Assembly: GCA_051453625.1 (NCBI GenBank)
Contig: JBOZIK010000001.1
Location: 227,927,205 to 227,991,204, forward strand
Direction: 5' to 3'
Length of the DNA stretch: 64,000 nt
From: Welwitschia mirabilis
Taxonomy: Eukaryota; Gnetophyta; Gnetopsida; Welwitschiales
Each line of letters opens with the position of its first letter. Position 1 is the first letter of the stretch. A model generated the notes under the pieces. It saw only the letters and a list, made by a program, of their open reading frames with translations. It searched no databases and was not told the DNA's origin. Shown here piece after piece: positions 37,591 through 48,607 of the stretch. Position numbers and translations under genes: made by a program.

Positions 37591-38650
37591 TGCGCTATCA
37601 ATCTGTGGTTATTTGATGGGGTTTTATGAGTTATTTTGTGAGACATTTATACAGGTTTAAGTTTAATTCTAAGGATTTTAGAGAAATGATAGAAGATCTC
37701 AGAAATGTGCAATTCTTACCTAAATTTGATGTATTTAAGGCACATTTTAATGCACAGAGCTTTGGAGGAATATTACTAATAAAAATACTAAAGTTTATCC
37801 TTAAAAATATGATTAAGAAGACAAGCATTTCCTCTGTTGTCCCCATGACAAGTAGGACGATGACACTATTAGATGATGATGAGGATTAACAAATCACTGC
37901 TAAGTCATCATGCTGAGTTACCTTTTGTAATGAGCTATCATTCCCCTTATCTAAACAATACTGAAATGTAACCAACTCTGACAGTGACCCTTGACCATTT
38001 TGTTCATTTCATTTATGTAAAAGAGTGCATTTGGCCTATCTTCTATTTGTCATTTGCTAGTGTAAGTTGTTATAAATAAGTCCTCCTTTGACTCTCCTTC
38101 TTATCTTCATTTCACTGGAAATTCTTGTAATAGGAGATCGAAGGGCGAGAGATCCATCTTAAGTGTTGCAGAAAGATGTGCCCTTAGTGGAGGGCTGGCC
38201 TAGCTATTTTGTAAACTAGATGCTTGTTACTCATTCTTAATATAAACTTTATTTTATTTTCATGTTTGCGTTCTAGATTTTTTGATAACTCTTATATTTT
38301 ATGTTGCCCTTGATTTAGTGATAATTTCTTGGGTGATATAGATTATCAAGGGCAGCCTTTGTAAAGGCTAAAAGCAAGTAGTATTAGTTCCATTTTGCAT
38401 TACATGTTAGATTAGGTTGCATCTTGCATTTGCATTGTACCTTTTATTTCTTATATTGCTCTTTATTTTTAGTTTCTATTATTTTTTTGCAAAGAAATCT
38501 GAGTCTTATCTCATAGTATTTAATGTAAATATGACATTTTGGGTTAACTTCCACTCATACTAGTATGTTGTATTATGTGAGATATCTATTTCTTTTTGAA
38601 TGATAGAATCCTTTTAAACTTAAGCACTTTCACAAATGCACACCATAACA
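37591..38650 (+). repeat. LTR C, first copy (5' LTR of element C)
   Basis: About 1.06 kb, aligning with 45,436-46,161, 47,530-48,607 and the reverse complement of 61,795-62,892. Landmarks: palindrome at 37,835-37,850 (TGTTGTCCCCATGACA) plus half-site AGGACGATGACAC; TATA box tataaataag at 38,071-38,080, conserved in all four copies; and a primer site 5 bp after its end. The frame at 37,626-37,889, open on both strands, lies within the LTR and is not a gene. The fragment at 38,636-38,863 spans the LTR end. Confidence 0.8.
38071..38080 (+). promoter_or_regulatory. TATA box of LTR C
   Basis: tataaataag, identical at 45,905-45,914, at 48,015-48,024 and on the minus strand at 62,364-62,373. Identity in four otherwise diverged LTRs supports a core promoter element. 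Confidence 0.6.
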
Positions 38651-38654
38651 AAAT

Positions 38655-38672
38655 TAGCACCATTTTCTAGGA
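38655..38672 (+). other. Primer binding site relic (tRNA-Asp type) of element C
   Basis: TAGCACCATTTTCTAGGA aligns without gaps to TGGCGCCGTTGCCGGGGA at 11 of 18 positions, and most differences are transitions (G to A or C to T). It fixes the 3' end of the 5' LTR at about 38,650. Confidence 0.6.
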
Positions 38673-38814
38673 AGGCTGTTAAGGGGTCTAAGGGTTGTCG
38701 TCAATTGAGTGAGTATATTGGACTACTATTTGATTATTTATCTCTAGCAACATTGTATTTTATTAGGAACTATAGGTTTTCTGCATGCAGTTTTTTAGTT
38801 TCAAGTTTTTTAGT

Positions 38815-39080
38815 TTTAGTTTCTATAGAAAAATATTGGTCATCTGTTCTATCATCCACATGATAAGATAGGATAATAGTCTATAATTTTTATTCTCAGT
38901 TTTATTTTTGGATTTCAAATTTTTCTATAATAAATTAGTCTTTGTTGTCTCCTATGCCATCTGGATGATCAAGTAGATGATAGTCCTATTTTTTGAATTT
39001 TCCACTTTCTGTTTTAGTTTCTATTTTTCTATTTTTTGTGTATGTCATCCCTTCTATCATCCTCATGATAGATAGTATGA
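38815..39080 (+). promoter_or_regulatory. Palindrome cluster in the leader of element C
   Basis: Three palindrome copies lie in T-rich sequence between the primer site and gag: 38,850-38,865 (TATCATCCACATGATA), 38,955-38,970 (TGCCATCTGGATGATC, imperfect) and 39,055-39,070 (TATCATCCTCATGATA). Each is followed by a half-site such as AGGATAATAG or AGTATGATAG. This part lies after the LTR and would be in the genomic RNA, so a hairpin role (packaging or translation) is as possible as a DNA-binding role. Confidence 0.5.
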
Positions 39081-39229
39081 TAGTTTATTATTTTTTATTT
39101 TATTCTTTGCTATTTACTATTTGTAGGATGCTATGACATGATTAACCTAGAGAAAAGATATCAGAGAGAAAGGTTGCTAATAGAAAAGAACATTAAAGAA
39201 GGAGTAGTAGACATAGAAAATGAGTCAGA

Positions 39230-41620
39230 CAAACAATATCCAGATGCACTCAACCCTCTTCTAAATTTATTTTTCCTAAGTTAGATTTCCCTAGTGAAAA
39301 ACCTATCGAAGGAGAAAACTAGATCACAATATCAAGTACCTCCCATAAGCAAAAATACATCATAAGATCTTCTATCCCTAATGCAAACCTTACCCTTAGA
39401 GAATTGTTAGCCAATAAGAAAAGGAAGATTCAAACATCTTTTGACCTACCCTGAGGAGATAATGTTAAACGTAAAAACCTAAATACCTACCCAAATTTTA
39501 ATGGAGAAAATGATGAGGATCCCCTTCAACACATTGCAAATATTAAACAACTAATCCTTACATCAAGGAATGGGAAGAAAAAAATCAATAATAGAACATA
39601 TATGGTAATATTTCCCATGACATTAAGAAGTAGAGCAAAACTTTGGCTAAAAACTATTCCCCATAAAAGCTTAAAAAATTAAGATCAAATTTGGAAAACC
39701 TTTGTAAAAAGATTTATGAGTGAAGAAACCGTGAGAAAAATAAAAAAGGAAGTAACAAACTTTTAACAAAAACTAAATGAAGACTGTGCCTCCACATATG
39801 AGTATTTCTTTATAGACTACCATTCTAATCCAGTAGATGCTTTTTCACTAACATAACTAATACATTACTTTTATAATGAGCTAACTCTACATACAAAACA
39901 ACTTTTAGATTTTTCTTGTGAAGGAACCTCATGAACCTTGCATTAGATGATGCCTAGGTAAAATTAAAAGAACTTGTAGAGGTTAGTCAAACTTGGTTAA
40001 CTCCTAAGAAAATCCAACTATAGACGAACTCATTAAAGACTTAAAAAAGGTTAAACAACAAAAATAAATAGAATCAAATCCTACAAATTCCATAAGAGAT
40101 TTTATAATAACCATGGATAAGTATACAAAAATGATCTTAGATGCCAAATCCATAACCAAAAGAAATGTTATGCAAACTTGTGATTTATGTGAGGATAATT
40201 ATCATNNNNNNNNNNNNNNNNNNNNNNNNNNNNNNNNNNNNNNNNNNNNNNNNNNNNNNNNNNNNNNNNNNNNNNNNNNNNNNNNNNNNNNNNNNNNNNN
40301 NNNNNNNNNNNNNNNNNNNNNNNNNNNNNNNNNNNNNNNNNNNNNNNNNNNNNNNNNNNNNNNNNNNNNNNNNNNNNNNNNNNNNNNNNNNNNNNNNNNN
40401 NNNNNNNNNNNNNNNNNNNNNNNNNNNNNNNNNNNNNNNNNNNNNNNNNNNNNNNNNNNNTAAAAAATATTTCCCACAAAAGCTTAAAAACTTGGGATCA
40501 AGTCTGGAAAAACTTTGTAAAAAGATTTATGAGTGAATAAATCATGAGAAAAAGAAAAAAAAAGAGATAATAAACTTTAAATAAAAACCAAATGAAGACT
40601 ATACTTCTACATATGAACATTTCTTTGTAGCCTATCATTCTAATCCAGTAGATGCTTTTTCACTAACAGAACTAATAGACTACTGTTATAGTAGGCTAAC
40701 TACATATATGAAATAACTTGTAGATTTTTTTTTGAAGGAAACCTTATGAACCTTAATTAGATGATACCTAAATAAAAATAAAGAACTTATAGAGGTTTGT
40801 CAAACTTGATCAACTCCTAAAGAAAAGTCAGTTGTAGTCCAACTCATCAAAGATTTAAAATATGTTAAACAATAAAAAGAGATAGAATCCAATCTTAGAA
40901 ATTCCATGAGACATTTTCNNNNNNNNNNNNNNNNNNNNNNNNNNNNNNNNNNNNNNNNNNNNNNNNNNATCAAAATAAATGTTTTACAAACTAATGATTT
41001 ATGTGAGGATAATTATCATGTTATTAAAAACTATCCTCTTTTGCCAACATACAAAGAAATAATATGTTAAAAGTTTGTGCTTTCAATCAACCATCTCAAA
41101 ACTTCAGAAATCAAAATCAGGCACAACCTAAGTTAAATATTTATTTCTAAAGTAATTCTCAACCTTTTATAAACTAATTCAAGAACTTAAACTTTTAACA
41201 AGGGCTATTAAACNNNNNNNNNNNNNNNNNNNNNNNNNNNNNNNNNNNNNNNNNNNNNNNNNNNNNNNNNNNNNNNNNNNNNNNNNNNNNNNNNNNNNNN
41301 NNNNNNNNNNNNNAAAATCAGGCACAACCTAAGTTAAATATTTATTTCTAAAGTAATTATCAACCTTTTATAAACTAATTCAAGAACTTAAACTTTTAAC
41401 AAGGGCTATTAAACTTTTAATATCCAAATCATCAACTCATAAACCTTATAAAAGAACTTAGAAAAACAAATACCAACATGGAAAACATAGTAAACATCTT
41501 TCAACAAATAATGCTAGCAAACCAAAGAACTCAAAAAACATTAGTTATACAAGCTTTATCAAACACAAATAAACTAAGAAAAGATTGTAAAATTGTGACA
41601 AAAAGTGGATAAGAAATAAA
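39230..41620 (+). pseudogene. gag: gag of gypsy element C, with an internal repeat
   Basis: Athila/Tat-type gag. F-N-G-E-N-D-E-D-P-L-Q-H-I is at about 39,495-39,535, then R-A-K-L-W-L-K-T-I-P near 39,630-39,660. I-W-K-T-F-V-K-R-F-M follows near 39,690-39,717, then a Y-F-Y-N-E-L block (39,865-39,885). The zinc-knuckle start T-C-D-L-C-E-D-N-Y-H is at 40,176-40,205, before a 255-N gap. A diverged second copy of the same gag half follows (40,461-41,040 matches about 39,650-40,205), ending again at the knuckle with one Cys changed. After it comes a Gln/Asn-rich tail, itself repeated across a 100-N gap. Stops are common. The doubling may be a true tandem duplication or two haplotypes or copies joined by the assembler. 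Confidence 0.7.
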
Positions 41621-41639
41621 NNNNNNNNNNAAAATGATT

Positions 41640-42515
41640 TTAGAAATGATAACGAAAAAGAGAAAGAGTACATTGAAATATTAAAAGATTATAACTTCCC
41701 TTCTCTTGGAAAAAAGAAAAAGAAAAATCCTTCTCAACAAATCACCCCTTGGCTTAATAGGCTTAACAAAAATTCGACTTTCAATGAACATCTAAAATCC
41801 TTGATGGAAAATGTGAGCATAAACTGAACTTTTTGGAAACTTTTGCAAAAAAAATCTAGGGTACTTAAAACTTTAGAAAGACTTAATAAGAAAAAACAAA
41901 AACGAGCCCTCCCTAGTAAAGTCTTTCTAGCACAATTCCTCATTAATTTAGTGTTACAAAAATCATCCAAATTTAAAGATCTAAGAGTAGCTATGGTGAA
42001 TGTTACTCTAGAGGAAAACAAAAATATTAAAAAAGCCTTCATTAACATTAGAGTAAGTGTTAACATTATGCTACTTTACATTTGTAAAAGACTTAGTTTG
42101 GAGAATAGGATAAAGCCTACTCAAGTTGTCTTAGAATTAGTAGACACTTTAGTAAAGAAGCCATTAGGTGTTATTAAAGATTTGGCAATATAAATTAAAG
42201 ATACTTGCTATCCAATAGATGTGATTATCATAGTATTAAAGCATAATAGAGAACATCCTTTACTTCTAAGATGAGCCTTTTGTACAATAGCCTAATGCAT
42301 CATTAATTCAAGAGCTATAATAATGAAATGTCATTTTGGAAATAGAATGTTTATAATTAGAGTCTTTGATGTATCTAAGAAAGATATAGGTGATGAAGAA
42401 AGAGAGATGGATTCACATAAACCTATACTTTATGATGATCAACTTGAGATTGAAGAAACCATTGATACATCCAACTTTAAGAGTAAGAAAGAACGTTTAG
42501 TATGTAAGGAAGTCT
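41640..42515 (+). pseudogene. Protease region of gypsy element C
   Basis: The longest readable frame of the window without Ns (41,843-42,193, 116 codons) lies here. It covers the pre-protease segment and the protease core. The active-site region reads A-F-I-N-I-R-V-S-V-N (about 42,032-42,061), where the family has A-L-L-D-L-G-A-S-V-N. The catalytic Asp is Asn and the Gly is Arg, each explained by one G-to-A change, so the enzyme is dead. The second half includes I-K-P-T-Q-V-V-L-E-L and a P-L-G-V-I-K-D-L block. After a stop and shift come P-I-D-V-I-I-I-V, a damaged G-R-P-F-L-A-T region and I-I-M-K-C-H-F-G-N. The minus-strand frame at 41,734-42,066 is a shadow. Confidence 0.8.
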
Positions 42516-42780
42516 AATTTTTAGAATCATACCTTAAGGAATATTATCCATTACATNNNNNNNNNNNNNNNNNNNNNNNNNNNNNNNNNNNNNNNNNNNN
42601 NNNNNNNNNNNNNNNNNNNNNNNNNNNNNNNNNNNNNNNNNNNNNNNNNNNNNNNNGTGATGACCAACTGGAGACTAAAGAAACCATTGATACATCCAAC
42701 TTTAAGAGTAAGAAAGAACCTTTAGTATGTAAGGAAGTCTAATTTTTAGAATCATACCTTAAGGAATATTATCCATTACA
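42431..42780. repeat. Same ~125-bp sequence on both sides of a 100-N gap
   Basis: 42,431-42,556 and 42,657-42,780 are nearly identical and flank exactly 100 Ns at 42,557-42,656. Probably one sequence represented twice by the assembly. Confidence 0.7.
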
Positions 42781-43859
42781 TGAGCCAAAAATTTAAAATC
42801 ATAATTTTAATTTGGATAAGAAAAATATTTTTAATGGACTTGAATATAATTCTTTGTGATATTCAAAATAAATTTCTTACATTCAATGAAAATCTTTTAC
42901 TAGAGTTGCCATCTCTTTCCCCTTTGACTTCCAAAATTTATGCATTAATGTGGTCTAATAGAGTGTTATCCATTACCCCTCTTTTCATCCAATTAATTTT
43001 ACTCAAAAATAATTGTACACCTTTCATTAATTGGTAAACTTCTGGTTTGGACCTTATTTCTCTAAAAATCTTAAAACCATCTAAATAGATCCTTTCCTCA
43101 TTCTTTCTTTTTAATAAAAGTGTGAGTTAGATTTAGGAGTTCCACAAAAATTCACTTGCCTTGAAATTTTCTTTCTATTTTGATAGTCTCTATTTTCATT
43201 TTTTTGCTTTTAGTCTTTGTTTTTATTTGCCATTTTTATTTTCTATTTTTTAAATAATAATCTATAATCTTCTCTATTTTTCTCATGACAAATAGGATGA
43301 TAGTCAGTTTTGGTAGTTTTTCAGCTTTTGGATAAATTTTTATGTTTTTTGATAATTTACTATTTTTCCTATCATCCTCTCTGTCATTTGGACGATGAGC
43401 AAGACGACAGTCAATAAATAAATGATTTTTATTTTCTATTATTTAATAAAATACATTTTTCTAGCTCCATTAAGATTTTTGACTTAACTACTTAAGAATT
43501 GCAGGAAGTTAATGGGTAAAAATTTGAAATTTCATGAGTAAACCATCTAAATTTTCTCTTAGCATTTTTCTTTGAAGGTTATTATGGCATTATTTGATTA
43601 TTTTTTAAACTTGAATTATGTATTTATCTCCATGACTAGTATTTTGACTTGGGCATTTTTGTGGTAAGATTAGATTCACCCAATCTTAGGCCATTCACAA
43701 ATTCATGAAATTCAGTTTGAAGAAAGATGCTTATTTTTCTCAATGGTAAAAAGGTTTTGGATTGTTTAAGAGTGTTATTTTCTATCTTTATCTTACAACT
43801 TTCACCTTTGTTTTTTGAAATATTTGATCATGTGAAATGTGTCTTTGTTTTCATCTTTA

Positions 43860-43864
<5 letters not shown>
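42781..43864 (+). other. Post-protease region of element C, no RT or integrase core seen
   Basis: RT should follow protease, but none of the gypsy RT, RNase H or integrase core motifs seen in element B appears. A frame at 42,780-43,037 ends with L-P-S-L-S-P-L-T. A weak phrase F-W-F-G-P-Y-F-S-K near 43,038-43,064 could be the integrase C-terminal R-W-x-G-P-Y. If so, everything between was deleted. From about 43,150 the sequence is T-rich, with palindromes at 43,275-43,290 and 43,382-43,397, resembling the leader at 38,815-39,080. Confidence 0.5.

Positions 43865-43919
<55 letters not shown>
43865..43919. repeat. (GA)n microsatellite at the edge of a 995-N gap
   Basis: About 55 bp of pure GA dinucleotide repeat running into Ns. 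The long open frames reported through it on both strands (Arg-Glu or Leu-Ser repeats plus unknown residues) are artefacts of the microsatellite and the gap. The microsatellite probably caused the assembly break. Confidence 0.9.
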
Positions 43920-44914
43920 NNNNNNNNNNNNNNNNNNNNNNNNNNNNNNNNNNNNNNNNNNNNNNNNNNNNNNNNNNNNNNNNNNNNNNNNNNNNNNNNN
44001 NNNNNNNNNNNNNNNNNNNNNNNNNNNNNNNNNNNNNNNNNNNNNNNNNNNNNNNNNNNNNNNNNNNNNNNNNNNNNNNNNNNNNNNNNNNNNNNNNNNN
44101 NNNNNNNNNNNNNNNNNNNNNNNNNNNNNNNNNNNNNNNNNNNNNNNNNNNNNNNNNNNNNNNNNNNNNNNNNNNNNNNNNNNNNNNNNNNNNNNNNNNN
44201 NNNNNNNNNNNNNNNNNNNNNNNNNNNNNNNNNNNNNNNNNNNNNNNNNNNNNNNNNNNNNNNNNNNNNNNNNNNNNNNNNNNNNNNNNNNNNNNNNNNN
44301 NNNNNNNNNNNNNNNNNNNNNNNNNNNNNNNNNNNNNNNNNNNNNNNNNNNNNNNNNNNNNNNNNNNNNNNNNNNNNNNNNNNNNNNNNNNNNNNNNNNN
44401 NNNNNNNNNNNNNNNNNNNNNNNNNNNNNNNNNNNNNNNNNNNNNNNNNNNNNNNNNNNNNNNNNNNNNNNNNNNNNNNNNNNNNNNNNNNNNNNNNNNN
44501 NNNNNNNNNNNNNNNNNNNNNNNNNNNNNNNNNNNNNNNNNNNNNNNNNNNNNNNNNNNNNNNNNNNNNNNNNNNNNNNNNNNNNNNNNNNNNNNNNNNN
44601 NNNNNNNNNNNNNNNNNNNNNNNNNNNNNNNNNNNNNNNNNNNNNNNNNNNNNNNNNNNNNNNNNNNNNNNNNNNNNNNNNNNNNNNNNNNNNNNNNNNN
44701 NNNNNNNNNNNNNNNNNNNNNNNNNNNNNNNNNNNNNNNNNNNNNNNNNNNNNNNNNNNNNNNNNNNNNNNNNNNNNNNNNNNNNNNNNNNNNNNNNNNN
44801 NNNNNNNNNNNNNNNNNNNNNNNNNNNNNNNNNNNNNNNNNNNNNNNNNNNNNNNNNNNNNNNNNNNNNNNNNNNNNNNNNNNNNNNNNNNNNNNNNNNN
44901 NNNNNNNNNNNNNN
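43920..44914. other. Assembly gap (995 N)
   Basis: Unknown sequence. Flank comparison with 46,262-46,980 suggests it should contain the 3' internal module (seen at 46,350-46,620). About 1 kb is too short for an RT-RNase H-integrase block (about 3 kb in element B), if the gap size is right. Confidence 0.8.
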
Positions 44915-45435
44915 TTTTCAATCAATATAAATTTCTTGCTTAGTTGAGTTTTCTTAGTAAATTTTATTTTTGATGTTGTAAGCACTGCTCTTAATCATTT
45001 TTGTGATGAAACATTTTTATTGTTCATTTTTTTCCCTTACTTATCAGAATATCTCATATATCTATATCTTTTAAATCTGACATTACTCAGCTTTGCACTT
45101 CATTTTAAAAAGATGTCCTTTTTTACCTACCTTCTCACTTCTGTCTACTTTTTTCCCTTTATTTTCTAATATGGGATGTATTGCTTTTTCTTTAGGGGGT
45201 TAGAGACCCATTTTCATGGCTTATTTTTAAAAATTTTTAACTTAATTTAGATCTTTCATGAGATAAAATTTTCAAAATTTTCATACACATTATGCATTAC
45301 TTATTTATGTGATGTTTTTTATAAGCATGTGTTATAATTCTAGATTTATCTATTAAAAAATAAATTTGCTTGTAATTATGGTTTTTCACCTAGTTTTTTG
45401 TCAGGTACTAATAAAGGCTAAGTTAGAGGCTATGT
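44915..45435 (+). repeat. 3' internal end of element C, copy 1
   Basis: Non-coding, T-rich. It aligns over its length with 46,990-47,529 and ends in a purine-rich tract (aaggctaagttagagg) just before LTR C copy 2, as expected of a polypurine tract for plus-strand priming. The corresponding tract in copy 2 is aaggctaagtggaggg. Confidence 0.6.
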
Positions 45436-46161
45436 TACACTACCAATTTATAGTTATTTAATGGGGTTTTATGAGTTGTTTTATAGGAAATTTGTATAGG
45501 TTTAAATGCAATTCTGAGAATTTTGAAGAAATGATAGAAGATCTCAGAAATGTGTAATTCTTACCTAGATTTGATGTATTTAAGGAACATTCTGATGAAT
45601 AGAGCTTTGGAGGAGGATTATTGATAAAAATACTAAAGTTTATCCTTAAAAAATGATTAAGAAGACCATTGTCCCCTCTATCATCCCCATGATAACCAAG
45701 ACGACAACACTGTTAGATGTTGATGAGGATCAACAAATCACTACTAAGTCATCATGCTGAGACATCTTTTGTAATGAGCTATCATTCCCCTTGTCGGCCG
45801 AATGAAAGTCTAGATGACACTGACATGTAACTGACTTNNNNNNNNNNATGTAAAAGAGTATGTCTTGTTGTGCCTTCCATTTGTCATTTTTTGCTATAAG
45901 TTGTTATAAATAAGTCCCCCTTTAACTCACCTTATCATTTTCATTACACTAGAAATTCTTGTGATAGGAGATCAAAGGGTGGAAGATTCATCTTAAGTGT
46001 TGTAGAAAGATGTGCCCTTGGTGGAGGACTGTGTATCCTCTATTGAGACCTAGCTATTTTGTAATTCAGATGCTTGTTACTCATTCTTAATATAAACTTT
46101 GTTTTATTTTCATATCTGCATTATATATTTTCTAATGACCCTTATAGTATATGTTGTCCTT
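45436..46161 (+). repeat. LTR C, second copy (truncated by a gap)
   Basis: Aligns with LTR C copies 1 and 3. It carries the palindrome TATCATCCCCATGATA (45,679-45,694), a half-site (AAGACGACAACAC), a second CpG-bearing site near 45,796, and TATA at 45,905-45,914. Ten Ns at 45,838 and a 100-N gap at 46,162 interrupt it; the last ~350 bp of the LTR are not present. Confidence 0.75.
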
Positions 46162-46261
46162 NNNNNNNNNNNNNNNNNNNNNNNNNNNNNNNNNNNNNNN
46201 NNNNNNNNNNNNNNNNNNNNNNNNNNNNNNNNNNNNNNNNNNNNNNNNNNNNNNNNNNNNN

Positions 46262-47529
46262 TTTCTTTTTAAGTATTTGGTCATGTGGAATGTTGTTTTG
46301 TTTTAAAATTTTTAAAATTAAAAATTAAAAAAAAAAAGAGGTAAAACAAGGCCATGATGTTTTATTTGTGATATTTCAAAAACATGATTACCATGATGTC
46401 CTACCCCACGTACACCAAGGTAAATATTTCTAAGAAAAACCTTTGGCAGTGTAATATGATAGCTATGGAAACTCCACTAGGAGTTTAGTTGGCCATGCTT
46501 TGTAGGTCCTTACTTCTCTGACTGTGGTTGCACTCCCCTCATCATGGATAATAAAAAGTTATACTAAACTTTAAGGTTATGGAATCAGTGGTATCCTGGT
46601 ATCATCAGAGGCATTGTTGGATTCCTAGACTCTTAGTCCTTCCACATGATTATTTTATTTTTAGAGATTTGAGTGTTTGTTTTGAGATGACAGCAGGTGT
46701 GTTCATTTTTGAATAATTGTTTATTCTGATCATTCATTGTTTAAAGCATTTTATTTTAGCATCATTATAACCACTTCCTTATCAAATGGAATTTTTGTAT
46801 AAAAATTCATGCATTTTTTACATCAAGTGATGTTATGATTTCTTTTATGAGAGTTTGCTAGATTATAATATCAGATCAGTAAGGTATCTTTTATTTATAT
46901 TACCTTATGCCCATTTTTTTAATTTTCTTTTGTAGTTTAGTTAGTTATTTCAAATTCATTACCATATTTTCTTAGTTATTATGTTTTTCTTATTTGGTTT
47001 TTAATAAAAGTAGATTTCTTACTTAGTTAAGTTTTCTTAATTTTTGGTGTTATAAGTGCTACTCTTAATCATTTTTATGATGAAACCTTTTTATTGTCCA
47101 TTATTTTTATTTACTTATCAGAATATTTCATAGATCTATATTTTTCAAATCTAACATTACTTAGCTTTACACTTCATTTTTGACAGTTGTCCTCTTTCAC
47201 TTACCTTTTCACTCTCGTCTACTTTTTTTGCTTTATTTTTTCCAATACAAGATGTATTGCTTTTTCTTTTTGGGGTGGGAGGAAGAAACCCATTTTTATA
47301 GTCATAGATTATTTTCAAAAAAATTTAACCTAATTTAGATCTTTTATGACATAAAATTTTTAAATTTTCATACACATTGTGCATTATTTATCATTTATCT
47401 ATGTAATGTGTTTTATGAGCCTATTTTATAACTTCTAGATTTATTTTTTGAAAAAAAAATTGGCTTGCAATTATGATTTTTCCACTAGCTTTTATCAAGA
47501 ATTGACAAAGGCTAAGTGGAGGGCTATGT
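46262..47529 (+). repeat. 3' internal end of element C, copy 2, with the shared module
   Basis: Begins with a phrase also seen at 43,820-43,850 (atttggtcatgtggaatg). It then has the module shared with element B and C2 (46,430-46,560: ggcagtgtaatatgatagctatgg; gtggttgcactcccctca). A segment containing ggtatcatcagaggc (46,598-46,612) follows, which by chance resembles a copia primer site. It ends in the polypurine tract before LTR copy 3. No protein is encoded. Confidence 0.6.
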
Positions 47530-48607
47530 TGCGTTATCAATTTGTGGTTATTTAATAGGGTTTTATGAGTTGTTTTGCAAGACTTTTATACAAGTTTAGG
47601 TGAAATTCTAAGAATTTTGGAGATACAAGAGGAAATCTAAAAAATGTGTGATTATTATCCAAATTTGATGTATTAAAGGTATTTCTAATACATAGAGATT
47701 TAAAGAAGGATTATTGACAAAAATTCTAAGTCATCTTCAAGAAAATGATCAAAGAAAATCATTGTCCCTTTTATCATTCCAATGACAGGTAGGATAACGA
47801 CTACCAATGTGGACTACTGAATCACTACTGAGTCATCATTATAAGTTATCTTTTATAATGTGCTATTATTCCCATTGTCATTTGAATAACAGTTAGGATG
47901 ACACTGACATGTAATCGACTTTGACAGCAACCCTTAACTACTTTGTTTATTTTTGAGTTGTAAATGAGCATGCCTAACCATGCCATCTATTTGATCTTTT
48001 TTATTGTATTTTCCTATAAATAAGTCCACCTTTGACTCTTCTTGTCATCTTCATTGAACCCAAAATTCTTGTTATAGAAGATCGAAGGGCAGGAGATCCA
48101 TTTTGAGCATTGTAGAAAGACATGCATTTGGTAGAGGGCTATGTATCCTCCATTCTGACTGTTTTGTAACCAAGATGTTTGTTACTTATTTTTAATATAA
48201 ATCTTGTTTTGTTTTCATATTTGCATTGTATATTTTCTGATAACCCTTATAATCTATATTTTTCTTGATCTGGGAACAATTTCTTGGGTGATATAGATTA
48301 TCAAATATAGGCTTTGTTAAGGATGAACAGTAAATAGTGTTAGAATCATTTTTGCATTACATGTTAGATTAGGCTGCATCTTGAATTTGCATTGTACCTT
48401 TTATTTCTTGCATTATTCTTTATTTTTGATTCCTATTATTCTTTTATATAGTAATCCAAGTCTTGTCTCATAGTTTTCAATGTGAATACGACATTTCGGG
48501 TTAACTCCCACTCATACTAGTGTGTTGCATTATGTGAGATATCTATTTATTTTATAAATGATAGAATTCTTTTGAACTTAAGCACTTACACAAATACACA
48601 CTAAAAT
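47530..48607 (+). repeat. LTR C, third copy (probable 3' LTR)
   Basis: About 1.08 kb and full length. Palindromes lie at 47,772-47,787 (TATCATTCCAATGACA) and 47,876-47,891 (TGTCATTTGAATAACA), followed by AGGATGACACTG. TATA is at 48,015-48,024. Similarity to copy 1 stops at cacactaaaata (48,607), where copy 1 runs on into the primer site. That marks this as the outer, 3' LTR. Confidence 0.75.

Noticed and set aside
40113-40536. Frames of about 90-120 codons across the 255-N gap
   Set aside because: Mostly Ns. Only the first few codons of the plus frame (the gag zinc knuckle) are meaningful, and they are included in gag of element C.
41734-42066. Minus-strand 110-codon frame
   Set aside because: Shadow of the plus-strand protease region, which has clear family motifs.
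43727-44985. Open frames of 354-406 codons on both strands
   Set aside because: They consist of a GA microsatellite read as Arg-Glu or Leu-Ser repeats, plus 995 Ns. There is no real coding evidence.
46598-46612. ggtatcatcagaggc as a copia primer binding site
   Set aside because: It lies inside the 3' internal region of a gypsy-type element, with an insertion relative to TGGTATCAGAGC, and no LTR end precedes it.
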